Assembly: GCA_003220435.1 (NCBI GenBank)
Contig: QHSL01000077.1
Coordinates: 1-59,716, forward strand
DNA: 59,716 bases
Direction: 5' to 3'
Source of the DNA: Candidatus Rokuibacteriota bacterium
GTDB lineage: Bacteria; Methylomirabilota; Methylomirabilia; Rokubacteriales; CSP1-6
Shown here in pieces: positions 21,602 through 30,873 of this stretch (its first letter is position 1; every line of letters begins with the position of its first letter). Under the pieces are notes generated by a model. It searched no databases and had not been told where the DNA came from. It saw only the letters and a list, made by a program, of their open reading frames with translations. Position numbers and translations under genes: made by a program.

Positions 21602-23197
21602 GTGAGGAGTCGCCCCGGGCTGCTGGCAATCCTCCTCGTGGCCTTCGGCCTCGTGGCGGGAGTCTCGGGCTGGCTGCTCGCGAACCACGACTACGAGACC
21701 GAGTATCTGGCGCTCGGCAATCTCGTCGTGCGCGGCGAGCTCAACCTCTATCAGCCGGAGATGAGCGGTCAGTGGGTGCCGCTGCCCTTCGTCGTCTTCG
21801 GCTTCACCCAGGCGATCGTCGGCCCGAGTCTGCTGGCGGCGCGGCTCCTGGCGGTCGTACTCGGCCTCGGAGTCGTCTGGCTCGTCTTCGCGATCGGCAG
21901 TCGGTGGGGCGGGCCCGTCGGCGGCGCGATCGGGGCCGGGTTATTCTGCACCAACGGGCTCGTCGTGGGGTACTTCGCGACGGCGCACTTCTCGCCGCTC
22001 GCCGCGATCATTCATCTGCTGGGCATCTATGTGCTGTTCTGCACCGACTGGCGATGGCGCGATCTCGTCGCCACCGCGGTGTTTTCGCTCCTGTTCCTGG
22101 TGAAGCCACACTACTGGCCCACGATCCCGTTCGTCCTCGCGTACCTGGTCGCGAGGCCGTCGTCGCACGCGCGCCGAGGGGCGGTCGTTGCGCTGAGCCT
22201 CGCGGTGCCACTGCTGTTCTTCGCGTCGGACGTCCGCCACTGGAAGCTGTTCGCCTACATGCCGATCATCCGCGACTGGACCGCGTCCTTGGGCTACAGC
22301 TCCTGGCACTCCCTGATGGAGGATTCCGAGAGCATCTGGTCGTCGGACTACGTCACCGTCGCCTACTCCACCTCCATCGGCGGCCGGCTCGTCGCGATCG
22401 CGCAGTCGTTCGGGTTCTTTCTGAAGCGCTACGCGATCTGGTGTCTGGCGCTCGGCGGGCTCGCGGTCCTGAATCTCTGGACGGCCCGACGCGAACCGCG
22501 GCCCTCGAACCGATACGGGACGGGGTTCTGGTTCACCCTTGCGCTCTTCTGGTACCTCGTGGCCTGCCAGTTCATCATCGTCGGTCCCTACGTGAAGCAA
22601 GGCTTCGCCTACGTGGGCGCGATCGCGCCGCTCCTGGCCATCGTGCTCGGGTGCCTGTTCGCTCGAGTGTCGACGTCGCCCGTTCGGATCGTTCGGGCGG
22701 CGGCGCTCGCGGGGATCGTCGGCGCTCTCGTCCTGTCGCCGTGGGTTCACCGGTCGCACGACATGCCGCGGAGCGTCTCACTGAGCCGCGCGACCATTCC
22801 CCGGCTCGATCTCCTCGCCCGAGAGCTGGCACGGGTGATACCGGCTGACGCGAAGGAGATCTTCCTGCTGGGCGACGCGATGCCCTTGTATCTGGCCGGC
22901 CGGCGCCCGTACCTGCAACAGTTCCACGAGCACCTCATGATGTTCACGAGCGTTCGAGACCCGCGGCGCTACGAGCGGTCCGGCCTGTGGGGCTACCGCG
23001 AGATCGACGCGTGGCTGGGCTCCGCCGCCCGCTACGCCGTCATCGAGCCGCAGACGCTCGAGTTCTATCGAGGCCGCGCTCCGTACCGGGAGCATGTCGA
23101 GCGTATCGAGACCCTTCTGCGGACGAACTTCGGTCTCCTGGCGACGGTATCGGCGCCTCCCGCGTCTGTGTTCCTCGTGTATCGGAGGACGTCGTGA
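21602..23197 (+). CDS. GT39/ArnT-like membrane glycosyltransferase (paralogue 1)
   Basis: 531 residues with about ten hydrophobic segments and a first periplasmic loop HDYETEYLALG, the acidic/aromatic site typical of PMT/ArnT-type GT-C enzymes that use polyprenyl-phosphate sugars. The motif VVRGELNLYQPE after it recurs in the two paralogues at 25977 and 27533. The start is GTG 21602, without a clear ribosome binding site. Its TGA overlaps the GTG of the CDP-paratose epimerase homologue as GTGA. Donor and acceptor are unknown. Confidence 0.8.
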   Translation: MRSRPGLLAILLVAFGLVAGVSGWLLANHDYETEYLALGNLVVRGELNLYQPEMSGQWVPLPFVVFGFTQAIVGPSLLAARLLAVVLGLGVVWLVFAIGSRWGGPVGGAIGAGLFCTNGLVVGYFATAHFSPLAAIIHLLGIYVLFCTDWRWRDLVATAVFSLLFLVKPHYWPTIPFVLAYLVARPSSHARRGAVVALSLAVPLLFFASDVRHWKLFAYMPIIRDWTASLGYSSWHSLMEDSESIWSSDYVTVAYSTSIGGRLVAIAQSFGFFLKRYAIWCLALGGLAVLNLWTARREPRPSNRYGTGFWFTLALFWYLVACQFIIVGPYVKQGFAYVGAIAPLLAIVLGCLFARVSTSPVRIVRAAALAGIVGALVLSPWVHRSHDMPRSVSLSRATIPRLDLLARELARVIPADAKEIFLLGDAMPLYLAGRRPYLQQFHEHLMMFTSVRDPRRYERSGLWGYREIDAWLGSAARYAVIEPQTLEFYRGRAPYREHVERIETLLRTNFGLLATVSAPPASVFLVYRRTS

Positions 23198-24267
23198 CCA
23201 CGCCAAGATCGGTCCTCGCCATTGGCGGTGCGGGCTTCATCGGCTCGAATCTCGCGGACGCCTTTCTCCGCTCGGGCGCGCGCGTCACGGTGTACGACAA
23301 CTTCTCGCGCCCCGGCGCGCTGGCGAACGCCGGTTGGCTGCGCCGTCGACACGCGCGATCCCTGCGTATCGTTCGTGGCGACATCCGCCGGGCGCGCGGG
23401 CGGCTGGGACGCCTGGTCGACGACGCGGACCTCGTGATCCACAACGCCGGCCAGGTGGCGGTGACGACGTCGGTCGAAGACCCTCGCGCCGACTTCGAGA
23501 TCAATGCCGCCGGCACTCTGGAGATCCTCGAAGCCATCCGCGCCTCGCGGCGACGGCCGCCGCTGATCTTCTCGTCCACGAACAAGGTCTACGGTGCGCT
23601 CGACGGCGTCGCGACGAGACGCGTCGGGCCGCGGTACGCCTTCACGAACGCCAAGCACGGGATCGCCGAGGATTCCCCGCTCGACTTCCACTCGCCCTAC
23701 GGGTGCTCGAAGGGCGCCGCCGACCAGTACGTCCTCGACTACGCGCGCATCTACGGGCTGCGGACCGTGGTGTTCCGGAAGTCCTGCATCTACGGCCCGC
23801 GTCAGTTTGGCGTCGAGGATCAGGGGTGGGTCGCGTGGTTCACCATCGCCGCGGTGCACCGCTATCCGATCACGATCTACGGCGACGGCCGCCAGGTGCG
23901 GGACGTGCTCTTCATCGAGGACCTGGTGCAAGCCTACCTGGCGGCGTGGCGCCGGATCGACACCGCCGCCGGCCAGGCGTTCAATATCGGCGGCGGGGCG
24001 CGCAATACTCTGTCGCTGCTCGAGCTTCTCCAGCTGCTACGCGAGCTGACCGGCAACCCGGTGCCGGTGAAGCACGAGGACTGGCGCCCGGGCGATCAGA
24101 AGATCTTCGTGAGCGGGATCGCCAAGGCCCGGAAGCTGCTCCATTGGCAGCCGGTCATCGCGCCGGCCGACGGCGTCAGCCGACTCCTCGCCTGGGTCCG
24201 GGCGAACGCCGATCTCTTCCGCGACTTCGGGAAGCCGCGGCGTCGCCGGGCTACGGCTTCAGGCTGA
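23194..24267 (+). CDS. CDP-paratose 2-epimerase (Tyv/RfbE) homologue
   Basis: 357 residues from the GTG at 23194, with GGAGG before it. Motifs are GGAGFIG (11-17), SSTNKVYG (127-134) and Tyr169-xxx-Lys173 in SPYGCSK. The blocks EDSPLDFHSPYGCSKGAADQ, RKSCIYGPRQFGVEDQGWVA and YGDGRQVRDVLFIEDLVQAY follow the CDP-tyvelose/CDP-paratose epimerase family more closely than other extended SDRs. That enzyme converts CDP-paratose to CDP-tyvelose. No CDP-glucose pathway genes (rfbF, G, S) are in the window, so the true substrate may be another NDP-sugar. Confidence 0.82.
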   Translation: MTTPRSVLAIGGAGFIGSNLADAFLRSGARVTVYDNFSRPGALANAGWLRRRHARSLRIVRGDIRRARGRLGRLVDDADLVIHNAGQVAVTTSVEDPRADFEINAAGTLEILEAIRASRRRPPLIFSSTNKVYGALDGVATRRVGPRYAFTNAKHGIAEDSPLDFHSPYGCSKGAADQYVLDYARIYGLRTVVFRKSCIYGPRQFGVEDQGWVAWFTIAAVHRYPITIYGDGRQVRDVLFIEDLVQAYLAAWRRIDTAAGQAFNIGGGARNTLSLLELLQLLRELTGNPVPVKHEDWRPGDQKIFVSGIAKARKLLHWQPVIAPADGVSRLLAWVRANADLFRDFGKPRRRRATASG

Positions 24268-24997
24268 CTGGCCGGAACGCATCACGGACGAAGAACTTCA
24301 GGTACTCGGTCAGATTCCGCCACACCCGCATCTTGCTCTGGGACCGCTTCTTGCCGTAGCGGTAGACGTGCGGCGTCTCGGCCGCGACGAGTGGCCCCAG
24401 TCGGCTCAGCTTGACCAGCATCTCGATGTTCGAGAAGAACCCGTGCGCCTCGATGAACCGGTCACCGTACCGCCGGAACGCCGTCTTGAGGACCTCGGCC
24501 CGATAGCCGCGATAGAAGATCGTGTAGTCCTTCACGCCTTCGAGTCCGCAGTACCACCGCATCACGAAATTCGCGCCGAGACTGAAGATCTTCCGATCGA
24601 TCGGGAACCCTTCGTACCGGCCGCCCGGCGCGTAGCGCGAGGCGATCGCGACGTGACGGCCCGCCCGCAGGAGGTCGATCATGGGCTCGAGCACGGCCGG
24701 GTCGCTGGTTCCGTCGCCTTCCATCGTGATCACGAGGTCCGACGGAGTCGAGACGGCCGCGGCGTGGCGCAGCCCCGTGTCGAAGGCGGCGGCCACACCC
24801 CGATTCCGCGCGTGGCGCAAGAGCGTGAGCGACATCGTCTCCTTCATCTCCTGGACGACCAGCACGGTCCCGTCGGTGCTGCCGTCGTCGACCACGATGA
24901 CCTCGACGTCCCGGAGCGGGAGCCCGCGGATGGTGGCCAGGAGGGCGCCGATGGCGGCTTGCTCGTTGAACGCGAGCAGGACGAGGCGGGTCGTCAC
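24251..24997 (-). CDS. Glycosyltransferase family 2 (DPM-like)
   Basis: 248 residues from the GTG at 24997. The GT-A fold is marked by VVDDGSTDGT near residue 36 and the metal site EGDGTSDP near 93. GVAAAFDTGLRHA and a C-terminal RNLTEYLKFF follow, with no strong membrane helices. This type usually transfers a hexose to polyprenyl phosphate, which would supply the donors used by the neighbouring GT39 enzymes. Its start overlaps the methyltransferase stop (GTGA), and its end overlaps the epimerase gene by 17 bases in convergent orientation. Confidence 0.85.
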   Translation of the reverse strand: MTTRLVLLAFNEQAAIGALLATIRGLPLRDVEVIVVDDGSTDGTVLVVQEMKETMSLTLLRHARNRGVAAAFDTGLRHAAAVSTPSDLVITMEGDGTSDPAVLEPMIDLLRAGRHVAIASRYAPGGRYEGFPIDRKIFSLGANFVMRWYCGLEGVKDYTIFYRGYRAEVLKTAFRRYGDRFIEAHGFFSNIEMLVKLSRLGPLVAAETPHVYRYGKKRSQSKMRVWRNLTEYLKFFVRDAFRPVSLKP

Positions 24998-25947
24998 GCC
25001 GTCGCCTTCCGGGCGTAGGCGGTGACGAAATCGCCCATGTCCACGGCGATGGTGCGATCCGAGAGGCCGAGTCGGCGGAAGGCCGCGCGGAGGGCGGCGC
25101 TGGTGCGGGGCAGGTAGCGACCGAGCTTGAGGAGGAGATAGTCGCAGGTCACGACGTGGGCGTAACCGCCCAGGGAGACCACGCGCCAGCCGGCGAGCTC
25201 GAGCGCGCGGGTCAGTGTCGGCGGGCTGAAGTAAGAGAGATGCATGCGCATGTACCACGGCCAGCGCTTCCCCAGCAGGCGGACCAGCCCACAGTCGACG
25301 TTGACCGTGGAGAGGACGAGATACCCGTCGTCGCGGGTGAGGGCGCTGGCGCGGCGCAGCTCCCGCAGCGGGTCTACGTAGTGCTCGAGCGCGTCCCACA
25401 TCGTCACGACCGCGAACGAATTCCACTCCGGCGGAATCGTGTCCAGCGTGCCGTTGTGGACCCGATGTCCCCGGCGGCGCGCCGCCGCGGCCGCCCAGCG
25501 ACTGGGCTCGACCCCCGTCACCGGCCAGCCGCGCGCGGCGGCGACGTCGAGAAAGACGCCGGTGTAGCACCCGACGTCGAGGAGCGGACCGCGGCTCGGC
25601 ACGCGCGCTTCGAGCTGGTCAAGCGCGCGCGTGAAGGTCAGCACGCGTCCGCGCTCGTTCTCGAGGTAGACGGCGTCCTCGACTCCCTCGTAGAGGCCGA
25701 GGATCGTGGCGTCGTCCTCCCGGGGACTCCGGAAGCGGATCGAGCAAGCGACGCACTCGACGATCTGGCCAAACGTGCCGTGGTCGAGGCTCGTGCACGC
25801 CATCAGCGCCGGCCGGTCGGCGCCGATTCGCGTTGCGTCCTGGAAGATCGTCACGACTCGCCGGCCGCCGCACAGAGGACACGGAACGTCGTGAAGGCGT
25901 TGGTCGGGAGGCACGGGTAAGACTACCTGATCCAGGACGCCTGTCAC
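24994..25947 (-). CDS. Zinc-ribbon class I methyltransferase (paralogue 1)
   Basis: 317 residues from the GTG at 25947, chosen because it is the nearest start before the zinc ribbon. An N-terminal ribbon has CPLC and, about 40 residues later, CVAC. The SAM-binding motif LLDVGCYTGVFLDVA, then TGVEPS, and WDALEHYVDPLREL follow. Similar enzymes in glycan clusters C- or O-methylate NDP-sugars. It is co-transcribed with the GT2 gene and divergent from the second GT39 gene, with only 29 bases between the starts. Confidence 0.82.
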   Translation of the reverse strand: MTGVLDQVVLPVPPDQRLHDVPCPLCGGRRVVTIFQDATRIGADRPALMACTSLDHGTFGQIVECVACSIRFRSPREDDATILGLYEGVEDAVYLENERGRVLTFTRALDQLEARVPSRGPLLDVGCYTGVFLDVAAARGWPVTGVEPSRWAAAAARRRGHRVHNGTLDTIPPEWNSFAVVTMWDALEHYVDPLRELRRASALTRDDGYLVLSTVNVDCGLVRLLGKRWPWYMRMHLSYFSPPTLTRALELAGWRVVSLGGYAHVVTCDYLLLKLGRYLPRTSAALRAAFRRLGLSDRTIAVDMGDFVTAYARKATA

Positions 25948-25976
25948 AAATGTTCTGCTAGCATGGTACCGCGTCC

Positions 25977-27536
25977 ATGAGCGATCACGACGTCGGCCGG
26001 ACGTCCTCTCGGCGTTTCTGGTTCGTCCTGGTCCTGATCGGCGCACTGTTCGTCGCGCAGGGGCTCTACTACGCGCGGACGCTGGTCCCGGTGCACGACG
26101 GAGTGCAGTACCTTCTCATCGGCGCCAAGGTGCTCCGCGGCGAGCTTTCGATCTTCGACGACCGTCTCACCGGCAATCGCCTGCCACTGCCGTTCTACGT
26201 CCTCGGTATGACCCAGCTGGCCGGACCGAATCTGCTCGCCGCGCGATGGCTCAACGTCGGCTTCGGCGTGCTGATCCTCGTGCTGACCGCGCTCCTCGCC
26301 CGGCGTCTCGCCGGAACAACCGCGGGGATCCTGGCCGCGTTGTTCCTCGCGACGCAGGGCGTGGTCGTCGCGTACTACTCGTACGAGAGCTATCCGGCGT
26401 TCGCGGCGCTGTGCCTGATGCTGTGTCTCGTCGTGCTGATGGGTGGCGACTCGACCGCGCATCGGCTCGGCGGGACCGCGCTGGTCGGCCTGCTGTTCCT
26501 GGTCCGGTCCAATCTCTGGCCGGTCGTCCCGTGTCTGCTGGCCTACGCCCTCTGGCGCGCCCGCTCGCTGGCCGAGCGCGCCGCGCTGGTCGGCGCCGTC
26601 GTCGTCCCGCCCTTGATCTTCCTGGCGTGGGATCCGAGCCACCTGAAGGTGCTCGCGTACGTCCCGCTGCTCCGCCGGCTGGTCGCGCCGCTCGGCTACG
26701 TGTCGGTGTTCATCATCGATGCTCGCGAAACGCTCCGTCCGGCGGCGCAGCTCTGGGAAGTCGCGCGGCTGGCGCGGCGCTACGAGTTCTGGGTCCTAGC
26801 CGGTGCCCTGCTCGCGCTGGTGACGGCGTGGCGAGCGGCGAGGGGGCACCGGGCCGACTGGACGCGCGGCACCGCGGGAGCGCTGGCCGTGATCTTCCTC
26901 TGCTCGCTCGGCGCGCTGTTCACGATGTACTCGTGGAACTTCCGCTGGATCGGTCTCTACTTCCTTCCCTACGCGCCGGTGGTCGCCCTGCTGCTCGGCA
27001 TCGGGTACGCCGAGCTCGTCACGAGCGCTCGGCGCCGCTGGATCGTCGGCGCGCTTCTGATCGGCTTGCTCGTCCCGCCGTTGTACTTCGTGCGGAACCC
27101 GCTCTTGCCCATCGGCGAGGCGCGCGCGGCGGATCCGTTCGGCGCCGACCACCGCGCGGCCGCGCGCCTTCGGACGATGGTGCCGTCCGACGCCCGCGTC
27201 TTCTTCTACGGGCTCAACGTCATCTACTATCTCGCCCAGCTGCCGCAGACGTACGTCCAGCAGGTCTACATCCCCAACCAGTTCGCGCGCATGCCGATGG
27301 ACGACGAGGTGCTCCGGCGTTCGGGGATCGTCACGGCGGCGGAGATGCGGTACTGGCTCTCGCATGACGCCGACTACGTCGTCATCGACACGACGTTCCT
27401 CGAGGGCGAGCTGCCCCACTTCGGCGAGACCGAGAAGGAGATGATGGTGCTCATCGAGCGCCACTTCGAGGTCGTCGGGCGGGTGACCGACGCGCCGGGC
27501 GGCGTGCACACGGTCTACAAGCGCCGCGGCCGATGA
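25977..27536 (+). CDS. GT39/ArnT-like membrane glycosyltransferase (paralogue 2)
   Basis: 519 residues with multiple membrane helices, the first at about 14-34. The first periplasmic loop reads HDGVQYLLIG, followed by LRGELSIFDDRLTGNRLPLP and TQLAGPNLLAARWLN. It is closely similar along its length to the next gene (27533) and more distantly to 21602. The C-terminal soluble domain of about 90 residues holds FYGLNVIYYLAQLPQTYVQQ. Its end overlaps the next gene as ATGA. Confidence 0.82.
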   Translation: MSDHDVGRTSSRRFWFVLVLIGALFVAQGLYYARTLVPVHDGVQYLLIGAKVLRGELSIFDDRLTGNRLPLPFYVLGMTQLAGPNLLAARWLNVGFGVLILVLTALLARRLAGTTAGILAALFLATQGVVVAYYSYESYPAFAALCLMLCLVVLMGGDSTAHRLGGTALVGLLFLVRSNLWPVVPCLLAYALWRARSLAERAALVGAVVVPPLIFLAWDPSHLKVLAYVPLLRRLVAPLGYVSVFIIDARETLRPAAQLWEVARLARRYEFWVLAGALLALVTAWRAARGHRADWTRGTAGALAVIFLCSLGALFTMYSWNFRWIGLYFLPYAPVVALLLGIGYAELVTSARRRWIVGALLIGLLVPPLYFVRNPLLPIGEARAADPFGADHRAAARLRTMVPSDARVFFYGLNVIYYLAQLPQTYVQQVYIPNQFARMPMDDEVLRRSGIVTAAEMRYWLSHDADYVVIDTTFLEGELPHFGETEKEMMVLIERHFEVVGRVTDAPGGVHTVYKRRGR

Positions 27537-29122
27537 CGGCGAGCCACGACGCCGCGCCCGCGGCGGACGCGCCGCGCCTGCGTCGTCGCGCCGTGTGGGC
27601 GCTGGTTCTGATCGCCGCGTGCTACGTGGGGCAGGGGCTCTTCTTCGCCCGGACGCTTCTGCCCAGCGGCGACATGGTGCAGTACCTGGTCGCCGGACGG
27701 CTCGCCGTCCGCGGTGAGATCAGCCTCTTCGACGACCGACTGCCCGGGAACCGGCCGCCCCTGCCCTTTTACGTCCTCGGCGTGACTCAGCTCGCGGGGC
27801 CGAACCTGGCCGCGGCCCGCCACGCGAACATCGTCTGGGGCGTCGCGACGCTGTGCCTCACGGCGCTGCTGGCGTGGCGCCTCGCCGGGCCGCGCGCGGG
27901 CGTGCTGGCGGCGGCGTTCCTCGCCTCGCAGGGCGTCGTGGTCGCCTACTACTCGAACGAGGGCTATCCGGCGTTCTCGGCTTGCTGTCTCGCGGCGGGC
28001 CTTCTGCTCCTCCTGGGATGGGACACGCCGCGGTGCCGGCTCATCGGCATGGCGGTCGTCGGCGCGCTGTTCTTCGTCCGCGGCAACCTCTGGCCGGCGG
28101 TGCCGTTGCTCCTCGTCTGGGCGCTCGCCGGCGCCGCGTCGCCGGCGAGCCGCGTCGCGCTCGTTGCGGTCGTGGCGATGCAGCCGCTCGTCTTCTTCGC
28201 GAGCGACCCGCGTCACCTGAAGATCCTCGCCTACGTCCCGCTGCTGAACCGCCTCGTCGCGCCGCTCGGCTACAGCTCGGCGCTCGTGCTCGACGACCGA
28301 GTCCCGTTGACGCTGACCGAGAATCTGTGGGAGGCGGCTCGCCTCGTGCGGCGCTACGAGTTCTGGGTGCTGGCCCTGGTCCTGCTGCTGGCGATCGACG
28401 TCGCGCGGTGGCTGGCCCGTCGATCGACGGCGTCACCGCGCGAGGGGCGAGTCGGCCTCCTCTGGGCGCTTCTGGCGTTCATGCTGGTCGTCCATCTGTG
28501 GATGTTCCAGCTCAACTGGAAGTGGATCGGCGTGTACTTCCTGTCGTTCGCGCCGATCGTTCCCGTGCTGCTCGGAGTCGGATACTCACGGCTGTGGAGT
28601 CTGACTGGTCCGCGGTCCTGGTCACGGCGACTTGTCGTCGTCACGCTCGCGGTCCTGCTCCTCCCGCCGCTCTACTTCGTTCGCCATCCGCTGCTGCCGG
28701 TCGGCGAGGCGCGGCAGCGCGACCCGCTCGGTCGGATCCATACCACCGCCGCGCGGCTCCGAGAGCTCGTGCCGGCCGACGCGCAGGTCTTCCTGTACGC
28801 GTGGAACGTCGGCTACTACCTGTCGGGCCTCCCCCCGACCTATCTCCAGCAGGCGTACAGTGATTGGACCCTGCCCAGCGTCCGCGTCGACGATAACGTC
28901 GTGCGCCGGTCCGGGCTCGTGCCCCTGAGCGATCTCGAGCGCTGGCTCTCGCGGGAGGCCGGCTACGCGGTGATCAACCCGACGTATCTGGCCGCCCACG
29001 ACCAGGAGTTCCTGGGCGCGACTCGCGTGATGCGCGAGCTGCTCGATCGCCACTTCGACAGGATCGCGACGGTGGCCGATTACCCGCCGGCCGTGTACGA
29101 CGTATACCGGCGAAAACGCTAG
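27533..29122 (+). CDS. GT39/ArnT-like membrane glycosyltransferase (paralogue 3)
   Basis: 529 residues, a tandem duplicate of the previous gene: GDMVQYLVAGRLAVRGEISL, then FDDRLPGNRPPLPFYVLGVT, then TQLAGPNLAAARHAN. Like its neighbour it should place a sugar from a polyprenyl-phosphate donor onto a lipid, glycan or protein on the outer face of the inner membrane. Duplication with divergence suggests different acceptors or linkages. Confidence 0.82.
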   Translation: MTASHDAAPAADAPRLRRRAVWALVLIAACYVGQGLFFARTLLPSGDMVQYLVAGRLAVRGEISLFDDRLPGNRPPLPFYVLGVTQLAGPNLAAARHANIVWGVATLCLTALLAWRLAGPRAGVLAAAFLASQGVVVAYYSNEGYPAFSACCLAAGLLLLLGWDTPRCRLIGMAVVGALFFVRGNLWPAVPLLLVWALAGAASPASRVALVAVVAMQPLVFFASDPRHLKILAYVPLLNRLVAPLGYSSALVLDDRVPLTLTENLWEAARLVRRYEFWVLALVLLLAIDVARWLARRSTASPREGRVGLLWALLAFMLVVHLWMFQLNWKWIGVYFLSFAPIVPVLLGVGYSRLWSLTGPRSWSRRLVVVTLAVLLLPPLYFVRHPLLPVGEARQRDPLGRIHTTAARLRELVPADAQVFLYAWNVGYYLSGLPPTYLQQAYSDWTLPSVRVDDNVVRRSGLVPLSDLERWLSREAGYAVINPTYLAAHDQEFLGATRVMRELLDRHFDRIATVADYPPAVYDVYRRKR

Positions 29123-29139
29123 GCCTGACAATGAATTGC

Positions 29140-29169
29140 TTGACTCGCTACGGCCAGCGGACCTAACAT
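29140..29169 (+). promoter_or_regulatory. Possible promoter for the radical SAM/methyltransferase pair
   Basis: TTGACT (29140-29145) and TAACAT (29164-29169) are 18 bases apart in the 68-base gap before the radical SAM gene, with GAGGCGG after them as a possible ribosome binding site. The match is 5/6 and 4/6. Confidence 0.4.
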
Positions 29170-29190
29170 CGTGAGGCGGTTGCGCCACTT

Positions 29191-30873
29191 ATGCTGCTGA
29201 TCAATCCGGCTCAGGAGAAGTTCGGCGGATTTCTCTCCCGGTTCATCCCGGTGGGCATCCCCGTCGCCATCGGGTGCCTCGCCGCCTATCTGAAGAAGCA
29301 CGGCGTCAAGGTCAGGGTGGTGGACGAGGAGCTCGTCGATATCACCCCCTCCGTCCTGCGCGAGATGGTGCAGGGGCTCGAGCGGCCCTACATGTTCGGC
29401 CTGTCGTGCCTGACCGCGCACGTCGTGCGCGCCTACGAGCTGGCCGTCATGATCAAGGCCGAGTTCCCCGACTCGATCGTGATCGCCGGCGGGCTGCATC
29501 CGACGGCGGAGCCCGAGGAAGCGCTGGCCACCGGGAACATCGACTACGTCGTGCGGGGCGAGGGCGAGGAGGTCCTGCTCCAGCTCCACAACGCGCTGCG
29601 GGGCGGGAAGGACCCGTCGAAGCTGATGGGCATCTCGTTCATCCGCGACGGTAAGGTCGTGAACAACCCCGAAGCGCCGCTGATCCCGGAGCTCGACGAC
29701 ATCCCGATGTTCCCGTACGAGCTCTTCGAGCATCCGAAGTACGACATGGGCTTCATCACCTCGTCCCGGGGCTGCCCGTACAAGTGCACGTACTGCAGCC
29801 AGCGGATGCTGACGGGAACGACGTACCGGTACAAGTCGGCGGGGCGCATCGTCGAGGAGCTCGATCTCCTGATCAACAAGTACAAGCAGACGCAGATCGT
29901 GTTCTACGACGACAACTTCTGCTTCAAGGCCAAGCGTGTCGTCGACGTGTGCAACGAGATCCGGGCGGCCGGGCTCCACGAGAAGTGCGCGTTCTCGGTC
30001 CAGACCCGCGCCGACAACTTTCCGCCGGACCTCGTGCCGGTGCTCGCCTCCGCCGGTTTCAAGCACGCCGGCTTCGGGATGGAGACGGGCACGAACCGGC
30101 TGGCGAAGCTCATCGGCAAGGGCGAGACCGTCGAGCAGCACCTGGAAGCCGCCGAGCTCGGCAAGAAGCACGGCTTCGGCATCTCGCTGTTCATGATCTT
30201 CGGGTTGCCCACCGAGACGCGTGAAGACCGCGAGACCAGCTTCCGGGTCGTGCAGGGCGCGCGGGTCCAGTCCTCCAAGTACAACAACCTCATTCCGTAC
30301 CCGGGCACCCCGATCTACACCGATCTGAAGAAGACGAACCGCATCCACATCGAGCCCGGGTGGTCGAACTTCAACAGCACCCTCTCGGTCACGCGCTCCA
30401 TCTTCGACCGAACGCCGCTGCCCTACGTCCCGGAGACCACGTCGGAGTTCGAGCTGAAGCGCGACATCATCCGCTACAACCTCAAGACGTACGTGACCGC
30501 CGAGGCGCTGAAGGGCATCCTGCTCCGGAAGAAGGGGATCGGCTGGTACCAGCTTCCCCCTCGCTGGTACTTCAAGCCCCGCGAGCTGTACCACGTGGCC
30601 AAGATCGGCGTGAACATCGCCGTCAACATGGCCGTCGCGCTCCTGCCACTGGCGATCACCGAGCCGATCATGAACGCCCTCAATCCGGCCATGAAGGGTC
30701 GGCCTCGGGTGCCCGGCTACAGTCCGGACGGGTTCCACGCTTCCCAGTGGGACAAGGACACCGCCAAGCAGAAGACGGTGATCCTGAAGACCGCGCAGGA
30801 ACAGCGCCGGACCACCGGCAAGATCTCGATCGAGCTGCCGGTCCTGGAGCAATCGGAGTCCAGCCCCCGCTGA
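29191..30873 (+). CDS. B12-binding-type radical SAM protein (1)
   Basis: 560 residues. The N-terminal 130 form a cobalamin-binding-like domain (VAIGCLAAYLKKHGVKVRVV, then GGLHPTAEPEEALATG and VVRGEGEE). The radical SAM core starts at SSRGCPYKCTYC with cluster ligands Cys195, Cys199 and Cys202. The C-terminal region of about 200 residues is unique and basic, with a hydrophobic stretch near 470-490 (VNIAVNMAVALLPLAI). Family members methylate unreactive carbons or rearrange substrates; several modify sugars, lipids or hopanoids. It is translationally coupled to a methyltransferase gene. Confidence 0.85.
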   Translation: MLLINPAQEKFGGFLSRFIPVGIPVAIGCLAAYLKKHGVKVRVVDEELVDITPSVLREMVQGLERPYMFGLSCLTAHVVRAYELAVMIKAEFPDSIVIAGGLHPTAEPEEALATGNIDYVVRGEGEEVLLQLHNALRGGKDPSKLMGISFIRDGKVVNNPEAPLIPELDDIPMFPYELFEHPKYDMGFITSSRGCPYKCTYCSQRMLTGTTYRYKSAGRIVEELDLLINKYKQTQIVFYDDNFCFKAKRVVDVCNEIRAAGLHEKCAFSVQTRADNFPPDLVPVLASAGFKHAGFGMETGTNRLAKLIGKGETVEQHLEAAELGKKHGFGISLFMIFGLPTETREDRETSFRVVQGARVQSSKYNNLIPYPGTPIYTDLKKTNRIHIEPGWSNFNSTLSVTRSIFDRTPLPYVPETTSEFELKRDIIRYNLKTYVTAEALKGILLRKKGIGWYQLPPRWYFKPRELYHVAKIGVNIAVNMAVALLPLAITEPIMNALNPAMKGRPRVPGYSPDGFHASQWDKDTAKQKTVILKTAQEQRRTTGKISIELPVLEQSESSPR

